The position numbers and the translations under genes are program-made. 64,000 nucleotides of DNA from Chitinophagales bacterium. Its GTDB lineage: Bacteria; Bacteroidota; Bacteroidia; Chitinophagales; Chitinophagaceae. Every line of letters begins with the position of its first letter. Positions within the stretch are counted from its first letter, which is position 1. The stretch spans positions 3,162,001-3,226,000 of the forward strand of contig JACJXQ010000008.1 of NCBI GenBank assembly GCA_020636495.1, given 5' to 3'. The notes beneath the pieces are model-generated. The model ran no database searches and had not been told where the DNA came from. It saw only the letters and a list, made by a program, of their open reading frames with translations. Below, piece after piece: positions 18,075 to 26,699 of the stretch.

Positions 18075-18127
18075 AGCAACTTATGTTACAAAAAGCCTAA
18101 ATAGCCGCTTGTGTAACATAAGTTGCT
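18075..18127. promoter_or_regulatory. Paired operator-like inverted repeat between peroxiredoxin and thioredoxin
   Basis: AGCAACTTATGTTACA (18075-18090) is followed after 21 nt by its exact complement TGTAACATAAGTTGCT (18112-18127). Each 16-nt arm is itself close to a palindrome (GTAAC-ATAA-GTTGC), as expected for two dimeric-regulator sites with centres 37 bp apart. It sits in the divergent promoter region, 50 nt from the trx start. It could instead be an attenuator-like hairpin. Confidence 0.55.
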
Positions 18128-18148
18128 GTATCGCTTCAGTATTATGCG

Positions 18149-18156
18149 GATATTTG
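18149..18156 (+). promoter_or_regulatory. Likely -7 box GATATTTG of thioredoxin gene
   Basis: One mismatch from TAnnTTTG, 20 nt before the trx ATG and just downstream of the inverted repeat. Confidence 0.35.
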
Positions 18157-18176
18157 TACATTAAACAACGGATAAA

Positions 18177-18479
18177 ATGGCACAAAACTCATTCCAGGCA
18201 CTTATCAACTCAGACAAACCTGTACTGGTTGATTTTTCAGCAGAATGGTGCGGACCCTGCAAGATGATGGCTCCTATACTTTCTGACCTGAAGAACAAGA
18301 TAGGTGATAAGGCCAATATCATAAAAGTAGACGTAGACAGGAACCCCTCAGCAGCGCAGGCTTACCAGGTATCAGGTGTACCAACATTGATACTGTTCCG
18401 GAACGGACAGGTAAAATGGCGGCAGAGCGGTGTTGTACCGGCCAACCAACTGAAACAAATAATAGAACAATACGCCTGA
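18177..18479 (+). CDS. trxA: Thioredoxin
   Basis: 100 residues, a complete thioredoxin fold with the WCGPC active site at 24-28 and cis-Pro69 in SGVPTL. No signal peptide, so it is cytoplasmic and a general disulfide reductant fed by thioredoxin reductase (not in the window). The next gene, 43 nt on, is a rhodanese-thioredoxin lipoprotein, and a peroxiredoxin is divergent. Together these form a compact redox patch. Chromosomes often carry several trx copies, so this need not be the main housekeeping one. Confidence 0.95.
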   Translation: MAQNSFQALINSDKPVLVDFSAEWCGPCKMMAPILSDLKNKIGDKANIIKVDVDRNPSAAQAYQVSGVPTLILFRNGQVKWRQSGVVPANQLKQIIEQYA

Positions 18480-18522
18480 TCATTAAGACTTATTTTTACA
18501 CATAATAAAACTACGGATCATA

Positions 18523-19248
18523 ATGCATAGAATACTTGCTTTATCATTATTGCTGACGCTCAGCTTCTTTTCATGTACCTCGTCGCCCAAGGGCAAAGTA
18601 CTGGATGCCAGCGCTTTTCAAAAGTTGATGAATGATACAAAAGACAAAGTGGTACTGGACGTGCGTACGCCCGGAGAGTTTAAAGAGGGTTATATAAAAA
18701 ACGCGCGTAATCTGGACTGGAACAACAGCAGCTTTATGAGCGAAGCCGGCAAGCTGGACAAGTCGAAACCAACATTCGTATATTGCCTTTCGGGCGGCAG
18801 GAGCCATTCGGCAGCCAATGCACTGCGCGATATGGGTTTTAGTGATGTATATGAGCTGGATGGCGGTATTATGCAATGGAGAAGGGCCGGCCTACCGCTC
18901 GAAACGGCAGGTAGCAGTAGCAACCATGCCAGTGAATTGAAAGGTATGACCATGCAAGACTATACCAACCTGCAGAATACCGACAAACTTGTTCTGATAG
19001 ATTTTTACGCCCCATGGTGTGGCCCATGTAAAAAAATGACCCCTTTCCTGAAAGAAATAGCTGAAGAACAAGCCAAAGTATTAAACCTGCATAAGATAGA
19101 TGCTGACCAGAACACTGCCTTATCTGAGCAGTTGAATATTACCGGGCTACCAACCCTGCTTATGTACAAAAACAAAAAGCTGGTTTGGAGCCATATGGGT
19201 TATATAGGAAAAGATGAATTATTGGAAAAAATAATTACCTTTAAGTGA
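18523..19248 (+). CDS. Rhodanese-thioredoxin fusion lipoprotein
   Basis: 241 residues. A signal peptide with lipobox FFSC (Cys18) anchors it outside the cytoplasm. Residues about 25-125 form a rhodanese domain with active Cys88 in FVYCLSGGRS; residues about 140-241 form a thioredoxin domain with WCGPC at 165-169 and cis-Pro210. Rhodaneses carry sulfane sulfur on the Cys, and the fused thioredoxin could reduce or unload it. It is likely co-transcribed with the cytoplasmic thioredoxin 43 nt upstream, and a strong terminator follows. Sulfur transfer in the periplasm is inference from the domains. Confidence 0.93.
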   Translation: MHRILALSLLLTLSFFSCTSSPKGKVLDASAFQKLMNDTKDKVVLDVRTPGEFKEGYIKNARNLDWNNSSFMSEAGKLDKSKPTFVYCLSGGRSHSAANALRDMGFSDVYELDGGIMQWRRAGLPLETAGSSSNHASELKGMTMQDYTNLQNTDKLVLIDFYAPWCGPCKKMTPFLKEIAEEQAKVLNLHKIDADQNTALSEQLNITGLPTLLMYKNKKLVWSHMGYIGKDELLEKIITFK

Positions 19249-19280
19249 TTTTCGTATCGTTTACCTGTTACATACAGAAG

Positions 19281-19304
19281 GCCCCGTTTTTACGGGGCTT
19301 TTTT
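19281..19304. terminator. Terminator after the thioredoxin operon
   Basis: GCCCCG (19281-19286), 6-nt loop, CGGGGC (19293-19298) and a run of T. It lies between convergent genes and ends the rightward transcript. Confidence 0.85.
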
Positions 19305-19311
19305 ATGTTGT

Positions 19312-19974
19312 TTACTCAGGTTTTACAATACCGTACTTAATGGCAAACATCACCAATCCTGTTTTAGATTTAATATTGAATTTATTGAACAGAGACTCAC
19401 GGTAACCATCCACTGTGCGCCTGCTTACTGCCATAATTTCGGCTATTTGTTCGTAGGTAGGCTCCTTTTCATCACAAACCAATTTCAGGAAATCCCGTTC
19501 GCGGCCACTTACCTGGTTGATGATTGCCTGCCGTTCATCAGGCTCTGAACTATCTACCGACAACAATGCTTTTGCGAGCATTTCATTATGATAAAAGCCG
19601 GTGGTCAGTACATCACTTATTGCCTTACGCAATACCTCGGCTGTACTGCTCTTGGGCAAATAGCCCCTGATACCCATGCGAAACAGGTTGATGATGGTGC
19701 GCTCATCCGTTTCTAATGTTAACATAAGTACCGGGTACTTTGCATTATGCTTTTTAAGTGCTGCAACTGTTTCCGTACCATCCATTACCGGCATCATCAG
19801 GTCCATAATGATCAATGACGGTGGATGGGCAAAAGGATAATCGTTCATTAACTCCTCTCCATTATCATATTCACCTGTAACCTTATAATTGCCCAGTCGT
19901 TCTATGAGTGCCTTAAGTCCGTTGCGGACTATCGGGTGATCATCTACAAGAAATATTTCCGTGCTATGTGACAT
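19312..19974 (-). CDS. NarL/LuxR-type response regulator
   Basis: 220 residues. Receiver domain about 5-125 with the acidic pair Asp11-Asp12, phospho-acceptor Asp58 (IIMDLMMP), Thr86 and Lys108 (GYLPKSS). The C-terminal LuxR-type HTH runs about 155-215 (SGRERDFLKLVCDE to SRRTVDGYRESLFNKFNIKSKTGLV). It starts 3 nt after the histidine kinase stop, so the pair is translationally close and surely one system. Target genes are not identifiable here. Confidence 0.95.
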   Translation of the reverse strand: MSHSTEIFLVDDHPIVRNGLKALIERLGNYKVTGEYDNGEELMNDYPFAHPPSLIIMDLMMPVMDGTETVAALKKHNAKYPVLMLTLETDERTIINLFRMGIRGYLPKSSTAEVLRKAISDVLTTGFYHNEMLAKALLSVDSSEPDERQAIINQVSGRERDFLKLVCDEKEPTYEQIAEIMAVSRRTVDGYRESLFNKFNIKSKTGLVMFAIKYGIVKPE

Positions 19975-19977
19975 AGT

Positions 19978-20754
19978 TTATGTGCGGATTTCTGTAAATG
20001 TAAAGATACTCCCTTTACCAACAGTACTTTTTATATCAAAATCTACACCTGCCAGCTTTGCTCGCTTCACCAGGTTTTGCAAACCGGAGCCACGACCTTC
20101 AGCCGACACCTTGTCTATGTCAAACCCTTTACCATCGTCAGCTATTGACAGTTGAAACCCACCGGTTGATCTCATTTGTATGGTAATATTTTTAGCAGCC
20201 GCATGTTTCATGGCGTTGTTCAATATCTCTTGCACCATGCGGAATATCATAATACGACGCCCTTTGTCCATTCCAGGTTCCCCGTCATCTGTATCCCAGT
20301 GCACTTTTATCCTCTTCAATTTAGATAGCCTGTCTACTTCCTTGCTGATTGCATAGCCCAGTCCGTTGGTTTCCAGGTAATCCGTATTCAAATTATGACT
20401 CAACAGACGTACCTGGTCTATGGTATCGGTAAGTGTCGCATCTATCGGGGCCAATTTAGTGGTCATCTCATCACTATCCAGTTTTTCCTGCTCCAACTGT
20501 AACCTTATCAGGGTGAGTAACTGGCCTATATTATCGTGCAGTTCGCGGGCTACGTTTGACAGCACCTGTTCCTGTACTTCATTCTCTACCAGGCGTAGCT
20601 CCTTCTCATAATCCACCTGCATCTGAGTCATCTTTACTTCCTGCTGCACATGCCTGCGATTGGCCAGTATCATCGTAATGATGACACCGGCAATCAGCAG
20701 TAATATCAATAAAGTAGTAACTAGTACAGTAAGTGCTATATCATTGGCGAACAT
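19978..20754 (-). CDS. Sensor histidine kinase, NarX/DesK-type
   Basis: 258 residues. One membrane segment about 8-31, a coiled-coil linker about 35-65, the HisKA_3 dimerisation site with His73 in ARELHDNIGQLL, and an HATPase domain with EILNNAMKHA and DDGKGFD. There is no periplasmic sensor domain, so input probably comes from the neighbouring membrane protein or from within the membrane. It overlaps the upstream membrane-protein gene by 14 nt and is followed by its response regulator. Confidence 0.95.
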   Translation of the reverse strand: MFANDIALTVLVTTLLILLLIAGVIITMILANRRHVQQEVKMTQMQVDYEKELRLVENEVQEQVLSNVARELHDNIGQLLTLIRLQLEQEKLDSDEMTTKLAPIDATLTDTIDQVRLLSHNLNTDYLETNGLGYAISKEVDRLSKLKRIKVHWDTDDGEPGMDKGRRIMIFRMVQEILNNAMKHAAAKNITIQMRSTGGFQLSIADDGKGFDIDKVSAEGRGSGLQNLVKRAKLAGVDFDIKSTVGKGSIFTFTEIRT

Positions 20755-21394
20755 ATCCTCTCATCTCTTGCTTACAATAAAGATAGAAAGCAATAGTGAT
20801 TAATGCGAAACAAAGAATATTGGCAACTCTATTGATGGTAAAAAGAGAGCGTGCGACATCCATATTTGTATTTATAAGCATATTCATAACACCGAACAAC
20901 GGAATAACACTCGCACTGAATATAATGTATGATATACTTATTAAAAAAAGTGGTTGTGTAAATATCTTCTGTCCCCTAAATAAAGCTTTGTCTATAATAA
21001 CTAGAATGTATGTTACCACAACAGCTAATGAAGACGTAACAAAAAACCAGTTAAACAGTGTCCGTATATCAATATAGACCGCATACCAAATCCAAAATAA
21101 GGTACAGGTAATCATCAACGACAGAATAACCTGTTTCAGCACTTTCCTATCAGCAAATAAGTATCCTGCGGTACCTAATAATAACATTTGAATCAGTGCA
21201 TATATATTGAATATCCAAACATTACTCTGTTGCAAAACCAGAGCTATATAACGGCCAACTACCTCTACAACCAGTGAAAGAGCTGCAGGCAGTATCACCA
21301 ATTTATAGGCAATAGGCAAAGTCTTCCAATAACGTACTAATAGAGCAAAAGCAATACTTTTTACTATCACCAATAATATAAAATCAATAGACAT
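20741..21394 (-). CDS. Multi-pass membrane protein, probable sensor partner
   Basis: 217 residues with about seven hydrophobic segments and short loops, and no signal peptide. I do not recognise a named family. Its 14-nt overlap with the histidine kinase gene, which has only one membrane segment, suggests it supplies the sensing part of the system. It starts 20 nt after the hypothetical gene at 21415-22209, making a four-gene minus-strand operon likely. Confidence 0.8.
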   Translation of the reverse strand: MSIDFILLVIVKSIAFALLVRYWKTLPIAYKLVILPAALSLVVEVVGRYIALVLQQSNVWIFNIYALIQMLLLGTAGYLFADRKVLKQVILSLMITCTLFWIWYAVYIDIRTLFNWFFVTSSLAVVVTYILVIIDKALFRGQKIFTQPLFLISISYIIFSASVIPLFGVMNMLINTNMDVARSLFTINRVANILCFALITIAFYLYCKQEMRGYVRQ

Positions 21395-21414
21395 AATATT
21401 AGGTCAACAGTTCT

Positions 21415-22209
21415 CTATATATCCGGCTCCAGGTATACATTACAATTTGGCGGGCACATAGTTCCATAATCAGCCCCTTTGTTATGAAATATAGTGGCGT
21501 AGTTATCATTATCCAGCATTGGCTGACCGGTACTGTTAGTAAGGTATACCACCATACCATGCGGCCATTCTACATTAGCATGTTCAGGTGTAGCAACATA
21601 AGAACACGCAGCAAAATTAATACCGGCACCGGCAGGTGAGCCATTATTCAGATACATCTGCAATATCTCATTGCCCCATGGCAGGACCAGGTTCTTCACA
21701 AATGCAGCAGGACCGTCTGTGAGCGGCATCAAGTCGGCCGATGCTGGATCTGCTTTATAGTAGAAGTTAGACAGGTATACCGTGCCAAATAACGTCTGGT
21801 CTGTGGTGGAAATAAAACTTCCTTCACTTATCTCGTACCACAGGGCACCTGTAGTGTCCAGGTCGTACACCTGGCTGACGCCCGGTGGTGGTGGTTCTGC
21901 AGAAGGGGTCATGCCACATATCTGCAACCTTAAGAACAGCACTGCAGGGGCTTCTGAAAGGCCCGGCATAAAACAATGTACAAACCGCAGGGCGACATTC
22001 GTAGCAGCAGTGCCCGTGTCTTTGATAAATGAATCCACGGCATTCTGCAGGTCATCCCACTGGATGCCTATTACCTGGCCGCCAAATTCCTGCTGAGTGG
22101 GTGAGTAATAATAATGCAGGGTAAAATTGGCGCGTCCGTCCACATAATCCTGCAAGCTGATGACCCTTGGGTCGTCTGAGTTATCTCCTATTCTTATCCT
22201 TACCGGCAT
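21415..22209 (-). CDS. Hypothetical protein, first gene of a two-component operon
   Basis: 264 residues, MPVRIRIGDNSDDPRVISLQ to NVYLEPDI. No signal peptide or membrane segment. Mostly beta with aromatic strands (FTLHYYYSP, TVYLSNFYYK) and a Pro-rich spot SAEPPPPG at about 111-118. No family recognised. Its place directly ahead of a membrane protein, kinase and regulator suggests it belongs to the same pathway, but nothing in its sequence shows how. Confidence 0.75.
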   Translation of the reverse strand: MPVRIRIGDNSDDPRVISLQDYVDGRANFTLHYYYSPTQQEFGGQVIGIQWDDLQNAVDSFIKDTGTAATNVALRFVHCFMPGLSEAPAVLFLRLQICGMTPSAEPPPPGVSQVYDLDTTGALWYEISEGSFISTTDQTLFGTVYLSNFYYKADPASADLMPLTDGPAAFVKNLVLPWGNEILQMYLNNGSPAGAGINFAACSYVATPEHANVEWPHGMVVYLTNSTGQPMLDNDNYATIFHNKGADYGTMCPPNCNVYLEPDI

Positions 22210-22437
22210 AGTGTTTGTTTTAGTGTGTTACAAAGTAAATTATTTACAAAATACAATTCAAACCGACCCCGTGAAAAATACCCCCACCTTTTTGCACATT
22301 TTCCCGTTGTGCTGAAAAAGTAATAACAAGACATTTGTATCCATACGGCAGTCATGTCTGATGGCATACCGGTTTACAAGAATTATCCTCTTTTCCTGTA
22401 AACCCATCATCCTGAAACGACAAATGAGCTGAGACTG

Positions 22438-23031
22438 ATGATAACTATAGACTACAAAGGTGCAAATGATACGATCAAGGCGGCGGTAACCTATGCAAAC
22501 AACCTGTTTACTTATACCCCCTTCCTTGATGCTATTTATAATATTAAACAATTTGATATGGCCGATATATCTCCACAAAAAATAGCTGACATGATCCATT
22601 CATCCGACCTGCACTTGTTAGTCGACCTGTATTGGCCTTTACCTTTCGCCAAAAGCGCACATGCTTACGACGACCCGCTGAACCCATCTATCATACATAT
22701 AAATAAGATGACCGTGAACCGCCCTGTACACAGCATATGCAATACGCTGGTACATCAATGCATACATGCTTTGAACGCGGCAAACCCGGGTTATTATTTC
22801 GGACATGGAGATAATACTACAACCGGGAAAGACAACACAGCTCCTTTTAAGATCGCTAATCTCGCACAGAATATGGTAACAGAAGAAAATATCATTTCAG
22901 ACCCGATGACACACGAACCAACAGACAACATTCCCGTAATCAGGAACACAACAAGTAAAGAGATACAGGAATCCCTGTTCAAAGAAGGCATTTTCTGCTT
23001 TTACGACATGAAGGCAATACTTGAGGCGTAG
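22438..23031 (+). CDS. Zincin-like protein with a degenerate HExxH motif
   Basis: 197 residues, no signal peptide. The centre reads NTLVHQCIHALNAANPG then YYFGHGDN: His106, Gln107 and His110 replace the HExxH of zinc metallopeptidases with Gln in place of the catalytic Glu, and His123 is in the right place for a third ligand. So the metal site may be kept while catalysis is lost. Family unknown; SprT-like or phage-type zincins are the nearest in feel. It stands alone on the plus strand between minus-strand genes. Confidence 0.65.
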   Translation: MITIDYKGANDTIKAAVTYANNLFTYTPFLDAIYNIKQFDMADISPQKIADMIHSSDLHLLVDLYWPLPFAKSAHAYDDPLNPSIIHINKMTVNRPVHSICNTLVHQCIHALNAANPGYYFGHGDNTTTGKDNTAPFKIANLAQNMVTEENIISDPMTHEPTDNIPVIRNTTSKEIQESLFKEGIFCFYDMKAILEA

Positions 23032-23073
23032 CACAGCCCCTGCAGCCATATTACTATGCAAAACAGTGGATAA

Positions 23074-23781
23074 CTAGCCCTCCAGGTGGATGGATATAAC
23101 GATCATCCTTGTACTTAGAGCGTCAATGGCGTTGCTGAGCGGAATACTGCCATCATGGTATATCTGGTTGCCCAGCCCCTGGCTGATCTTTATTTCCGGA
23201 GAGAAAATAAAGTTGGGATAATAGAACTCGAAACCAACACCCAGTTCTGCACCAAAATCTGCAGCCGATACTTTAATGAATTCATCTTTACGGCGCGAAC
23301 GCGCATTGGCCGCCATATCATAATCAAACTTAAAGCCCGTCAACCCATAAAAACGAAAATTCTTGATCCTGTCGCTTTTGAACTTCAGTTGCAACGGCAT
23401 ATGCATGTAGATAGACTCTACCGTACGGTTGGAGATACTGTCATTGCCTGCAATATCGCGCACACTTAATCCTACTTTTTTCTCAGCAAAGGCTAATGAC
23501 GGAACAAAACGCAGGTCTATCAGGTCGTTCAGGCGCAGGTTGCCCATCAGCCCGAGGTTAAATCCGGGCCCGTAACCGGGTTGTATGTATTTAAAAGTGT
23601 CGTTATTAATAAAACTCTGGCTGTGTTTTATGCGGTAGGTAGAAAAATTAGTACCAAAAGTGATACCAAAATAATAAGCCTTCTGGTCATGTTCAGGCAT
23701 ATTCATCACCTTGCGTTGTGCTTTTGCCTGTTGAAAAAACAAAACACCAAGAGCAAGTATTATTATTTGTTTTATCCGCAT
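23074..23781 (-). CDS. porT: PorT-like outer-membrane protein (T9SS)
   Basis: 235 residues: signal peptide about 1-21 (ending AKAQ), the PorT-type MPEHDQKAYYFGITFGTNFS start, and a beta-barrel with alternating strands ending MIVISIHLEG. PorT is an outer-membrane component of the type IX secretion system, which exports proteins with C-terminal sorting domains such as the giant protein at 1-5184. In many Bacteroidota porT lies apart from other T9SS genes, as here. I am fairly sure of the family; a generic PorT-fold barrel is the alternative. Confidence 0.85.
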   Translation of the reverse strand: MRIKQIIILALGVLFFQQAKAQRKVMNMPEHDQKAYYFGITFGTNFSTYRIKHSQSFINNDTFKYIQPGYGPGFNLGLMGNLRLNDLIDLRFVPSLAFAEKKVGLSVRDIAGNDSISNRTVESIYMHMPLQLKFKSDRIKNFRFYGLTGFKFDYDMAANARSRRKDEFIKVSAADFGAELGVGFEFYYPNFIFSPEIKISQGLGNQIYHDGSIPLSNAIDALSTRMIVISIHLEG

Positions 23782-23960
23782 GTAATGTATTCGGTAAATA
23801 TAACGAACAAAGCGAAGATACAGTATGTAAGGGCTTAATAAAAGTCTGCCGGAACATTAATACACATATATAATTTTACAGATACTTACACCAATGAACA
23901 CATGACAAAAATCACCTATTTAAACAAACATATGTATTAAATTGCAGGAAACACAGAATT

Positions 23961-24131
23961 ATGAAAACCGGGAAAAAACAAAACAGTACTGTAGGTAAAG
24001 TAAGTGCCCACCGCCCGGAAATAAGAGATGATATGGACAGTCGCGAGCACAAAGAGGATAACTACAGCAGCAGAAATAATAAAAAAGGTATTAAACCCAA
24101 TAGTAAAAGTAAAAACAAGGCCGGCAATTAA
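23961..24131 (+). CDS. Small charged hypothetical protein (56 aa)
   Basis: A 56-codon frame: MKTGKKQNSTVGKVSAHRPE, then RDDMDSREHKEDNY and a Lys/Asn-rich tail ending KNKAGN. Very hydrophilic and probably disordered. Short proteins with an HRPEIRDDxDSR-like core are, as far as I recall, common in Bacteroidota, which supports reality. Its TAA shares bases with the stop codon of the convergent DinB gene (24128-24131). Confidence 0.6.
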   Translation: MKTGKKQNSTVGKVSAHRPEIRDDMDSREHKEDNYSSRNNKKGIKPNSKSKNKAGN

Positions 24132-24622
24132 CCCTTTATGGCAAAAAGGTAATAATCTGTTGACGGTATTTTTTTTATCCCTGCCTGGCGCAGCATCGTC
24201 ACTAATTGCCCGCGATGATAAGTGGCATGGTTGAACACCTGCATGAGGCCTACATGTACAGGCACTTTAACAGACTGCTTCTTCAGGTTGTAATACTGCA
24301 TGACGTGCGCGAACGAATCATCGCTGAATTGTTTTTCAACAAATGCCAGCAAATCAGCCGAGACAGTTCTCCAGTTACTGATCACATCATCAAAACTACC
24401 TTGAAATACACCTTCGGCCCATACAGGCTGCTCTGCCAGGTACAGGCGCTGCATCCATATATCCTCAGCACTCCACATATGGTACACTGTTTTGCGTATA
24501 GTGGGGAAACTGCTGGTTATCTCCATATCCAGTTGTTCATCGGTAAGTTTCAGTAAAACATCAGCAAACTGTGCATTGGCCCAAACGTTATACCGGGCAT
24601 AACGCAGCAATAACTCCTTCAT
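24128..24622 (-). CDS. DinB-family protein
   Basis: 164 residues, the normal DinB length: a four-helix bundle with a metal site from three His, here His48 (TVYHMW), His132 and His136 (NHATYHRGQL). Members act as thiol- or metal-dependent transferases or hydrolases; bacillithiol transferases belong to this fold. No specific substrate can be read. Convergent with the 56-residue gene and divergent from the DUF1579-like gene. Confidence 0.88.
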   Translation of the reverse strand: MKELLLRYARYNVWANAQFADVLLKLTDEQLDMEITSSFPTIRKTVYHMWSAEDIWMQRLYLAEQPVWAEGVFQGSFDDVISNWRTVSADLLAFVEKQFSDDSFAHVMQYYNLKKQSVKVPVHVGLMQVFNHATYHRGQLVTMLRQAGIKKIPSTDYYLFAIKG

Positions 24623-24704
24623 AATTCTTAAATAATGATAAATGAAGGTACTTTATTGTTTTGATATGCCTGAATTCAGTATTTTGCAACAAAATATTTC
24701 ACAT

Positions 24705-25268
24705 ATGAAAAAGTTATTAGTTTTTGCAACTGCAATAGCCCTGAGCCTGAACTCCTATGCCCAAAGCGAAGATGATATGAAGGCATGGATGGACTATGCT
24801 ACCCCGGGTGCCATGCATAAGATGCTTGGAAAATACAATGGTTTTTGGGAAGCCAGCACTAAAATGTGGATGGCTCCCGGCACACCTGCAATGGAAAGTA
24901 CTGCCAATGTGACCAATGATATGTACATGGCCGACCACTACCAGAAGTCTATCTTCTCAGGAGATTTCCAGGGTATGCCTTTCCAGGGCGAATCAATGAC
25001 CGGCTACGACAATGTAAAAAAAGTATTCATGAATACGTGGATAGATAATATGAGTACGGGAGTGATGTATAGTGAAGGTACATGGAACGAGGCTACTAAG
25101 AGTATTGAGTTCAAAGGTATGGCCACCGACCCTATGGCCGGCAAACAACTACCTTTCCGCGAAGTGGTTACCTATACAAGCAATGACAGCTACAAAATGG
25201 AAATGTACAATACGATGAACGGCAAAGAGTTCAAATCGATGGAAGTGGTTTTCACACGCAAGAAATAA
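24705..25268 (+). CDS. Secreted DUF1579-like protein
   Basis: 187 residues from the ATG at 24705, placing a clean signal peptide (about 1-20, ending SYAQ) at the N-terminus. The mature protein has the DUF1579 look: GKYNGFWEASTKMWM near the start, a central MTGYDNVKKVFMNTWIDNMSTGV and a closing YKMEMYNTMNGKEFKSMEVVFTRK. These proteins are small beta-barrels of unknown role. A clear terminator follows at 25286-25321. Confidence 0.8.
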   Translation: MKKLLVFATAIALSLNSYAQSEDDMKAWMDYATPGAMHKMLGKYNGFWEASTKMWMAPGTPAMESTANVTNDMYMADHYQKSIFSGDFQGMPFQGESMTGYDNVKKVFMNTWIDNMSTGVMYSEGTWNEATKSIEFKGMATDPMAGKQLPFREVVTYTSNDSYKMEMYNTMNGKEFKSMEVVFTRKK

Positions 25269-25285
25269 ACAAAAATATCAATATA

Positions 25286-25321
25286 AAAAAGCAGCCCTGT
25301 GAACCACGGGGCTGCTTTTTT
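25286..25321 (+). terminator. Intrinsic terminator
   Basis: AAAAAGCAGCCC and GGGGCTGCTTTTTT form a GC-rich stem with a short loop and a T run, 20 nt after the DUF1579-like stop. Confidence 0.85.
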
Positions 25322-25333
25322 AGTTAATAGCCG

Positions 25334-25341
25334 TACCTTTG
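25334..25341 (+). promoter_or_regulatory. Promoter -7 box TACCTTTG
   Basis: Exact TAnnTTTG match 19 nt before the ATG of the PLP enzyme at 25361, directly after the terminator of the preceding gene. Confidence 0.6.
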
Positions 25342-25360
25342 CACACACAAATTACAACCG

Positions 25361-26602
25361 ATGAAGCAACTGCACGACAAAGGTTTTGAGACCATCTGCA
25401 TACATGGCGGGCATAAAGAAGAAAGTAACCGCGCACATCTCACACCCATCTACGCATCAAGCACCTACACATTTGACAGTGCGGAGCAGGCCGTTGATAT
25501 TTTCCAGGGAAAAGAAAAGGGTTATGTATATGGCCGTTTCGGCAACCCTACCATCAACGAGGCTGAAGAGAAGATAGCTATGATGGAGGCCTATGGCATT
25601 AAGAATTCACACGGCGAGCAGTTGGAATTGAAAGCGATCCTGCATTCATCGGGCATGGCGGCTATTACTACCATGGTATTGAGCAACCTGAAAGCAGGTG
25701 AAAAACTCATCACCCATCATTCTTTATACGGCGGCACACAGGAATTATTCGACAAGGTGTTACCCGACCTGGGTATCGAAGTCGTGATCGTAAACTTCCA
25801 TAACATCTACGAGGTAGAAGAAGCTATTAAGGCTGATGATGCTATCAGCATGATGTATATAGAGACACCAGCCAACCCAACGCTGCAGTGCATTGATATT
25901 GCCATACTAAGTACTTTAGGCAAATCGTATGGTTTAACCGTTTGTGCCGACAATACTTTTGCTACGCCCTACCTGCAACAGCCTTTTAAATACGATGTGG
26001 ACTATGTGATGCACAGCACCACAAAATTCCTGAACGGGCATGGTACGGCTGTTGGTGGTGTGCTTATAGGCCGCGACATTGAAAAGATGAATACAGTGGT
26101 GACCAAAAAGCATAGGCTATTAGGTGCTAATTGTAATGCGTTTGAAGCATTCCTGCTCACCAACGGGCTTCGTACTTTCTGCCTGCGTATGGAACGCCAC
26201 TGCCTGAACGCTCAAAAGGTGGCGGACTTCCTGGCACAACATCCGCTGGTGGCCAAAGTAAACTACCTGGGCCTTGAGTCTCATCCTGATCATGAAATAG
26301 CACAGGCACAGATGAAACACCCCGGAGCACTGATGAGCTTTGAGCTGAAAGGAGGATTCGAAGCAGGTAAAAAATTCATGAACCACCTGAATCTTTGCAC
26401 CAATGCTGTTTCATTAGGCACATGCGATACCCTATTGTCTCACCCTGCCTCTACAACACATGCCGGTGTAAAACCCGAAGATCGTGCGACATTCGGCATT
26501 ACTGACGGATTGATACGTATGAGTGTAGGACTGGAAACGGTAGAAGACATTATCGAGGATCTGAATAACGCCCTGGCCCAGATAGGCTCATTTGTGCATT
26601 AG
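25361..26602 (+). CDS. Cys/Met-metabolism PLP-dependent enzyme (MetB/MGL group)
   Basis: 413 residues. The fold and motifs are those of the trans-sulfuration family: YGRFGNPT near residue 65, SSGMAAI for phosphate binding, YIETPANPT, the ADNTFATPYLQQP loop, and the PLP lysine Lys222 in HSTTKFLNGHG. Members include cystathionine gamma-synthase, O-acetylhomoserine sulfhydrylase and methionine gamma-lyase; the sequence does not separate them by eye. The extra segment GIKNSHGEQLELKAI at about 80-95 fits a Bacteroidota subgroup usually named methionine gamma-lyase. Monocistronic. Confidence 0.92.
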   Translation: MKQLHDKGFETICIHGGHKEESNRAHLTPIYASSTYTFDSAEQAVDIFQGKEKGYVYGRFGNPTINEAEEKIAMMEAYGIKNSHGEQLELKAILHSSGMAAITTMVLSNLKAGEKLITHHSLYGGTQELFDKVLPDLGIEVVIVNFHNIYEVEEAIKADDAISMMYIETPANPTLQCIDIAILSTLGKSYGLTVCADNTFATPYLQQPFKYDVDYVMHSTTKFLNGHGTAVGGVLIGRDIEKMNTVVTKKHRLLGANCNAFEAFLLTNGLRTFCLRMERHCLNAQKVADFLAQHPLVAKVNYLGLESHPDHEIAQAQMKHPGALMSFELKGGFEAGKKFMNHLNLCTNAVSLGTCDTLLSHPASTTHAGVKPEDRATFGITDGLIRMSVGLETVEDIIEDLNNALAQIGSFVH

Positions 26603-26654
26603 CTGATGGAGAGGCTGAAAAGTCCCAACCTTTTGTTTAAGAACCTTGACGATT

Positions 26655-26682
26655 AGCTGAGCAGTTCATTTGATGTTCAGCT
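26655..26682 (+). other. Hairpin downstream of the PLP enzyme gene
   Basis: AGCTGAGC (26655-26662) pairs with GTTCAGCT (26675-26682), eight bp with one G-T pair. No T run follows, so it is not a standard terminator. A CCCAACCTTTT sequence like that of the HNH-flanking modules lies just upstream at about 26623, but without the TCTATA part. Confidence 0.35.
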
Positions 26683-26699
26683 ATTCAAAAAAACAACCC

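Noticed and set aside
22265..22300. CCCCCACCTTTTTG as a third ECF-like promoter module
   Set aside because: It shares only the left part of the HNH-flanking core and lacks the TCTATA part at the right distance.
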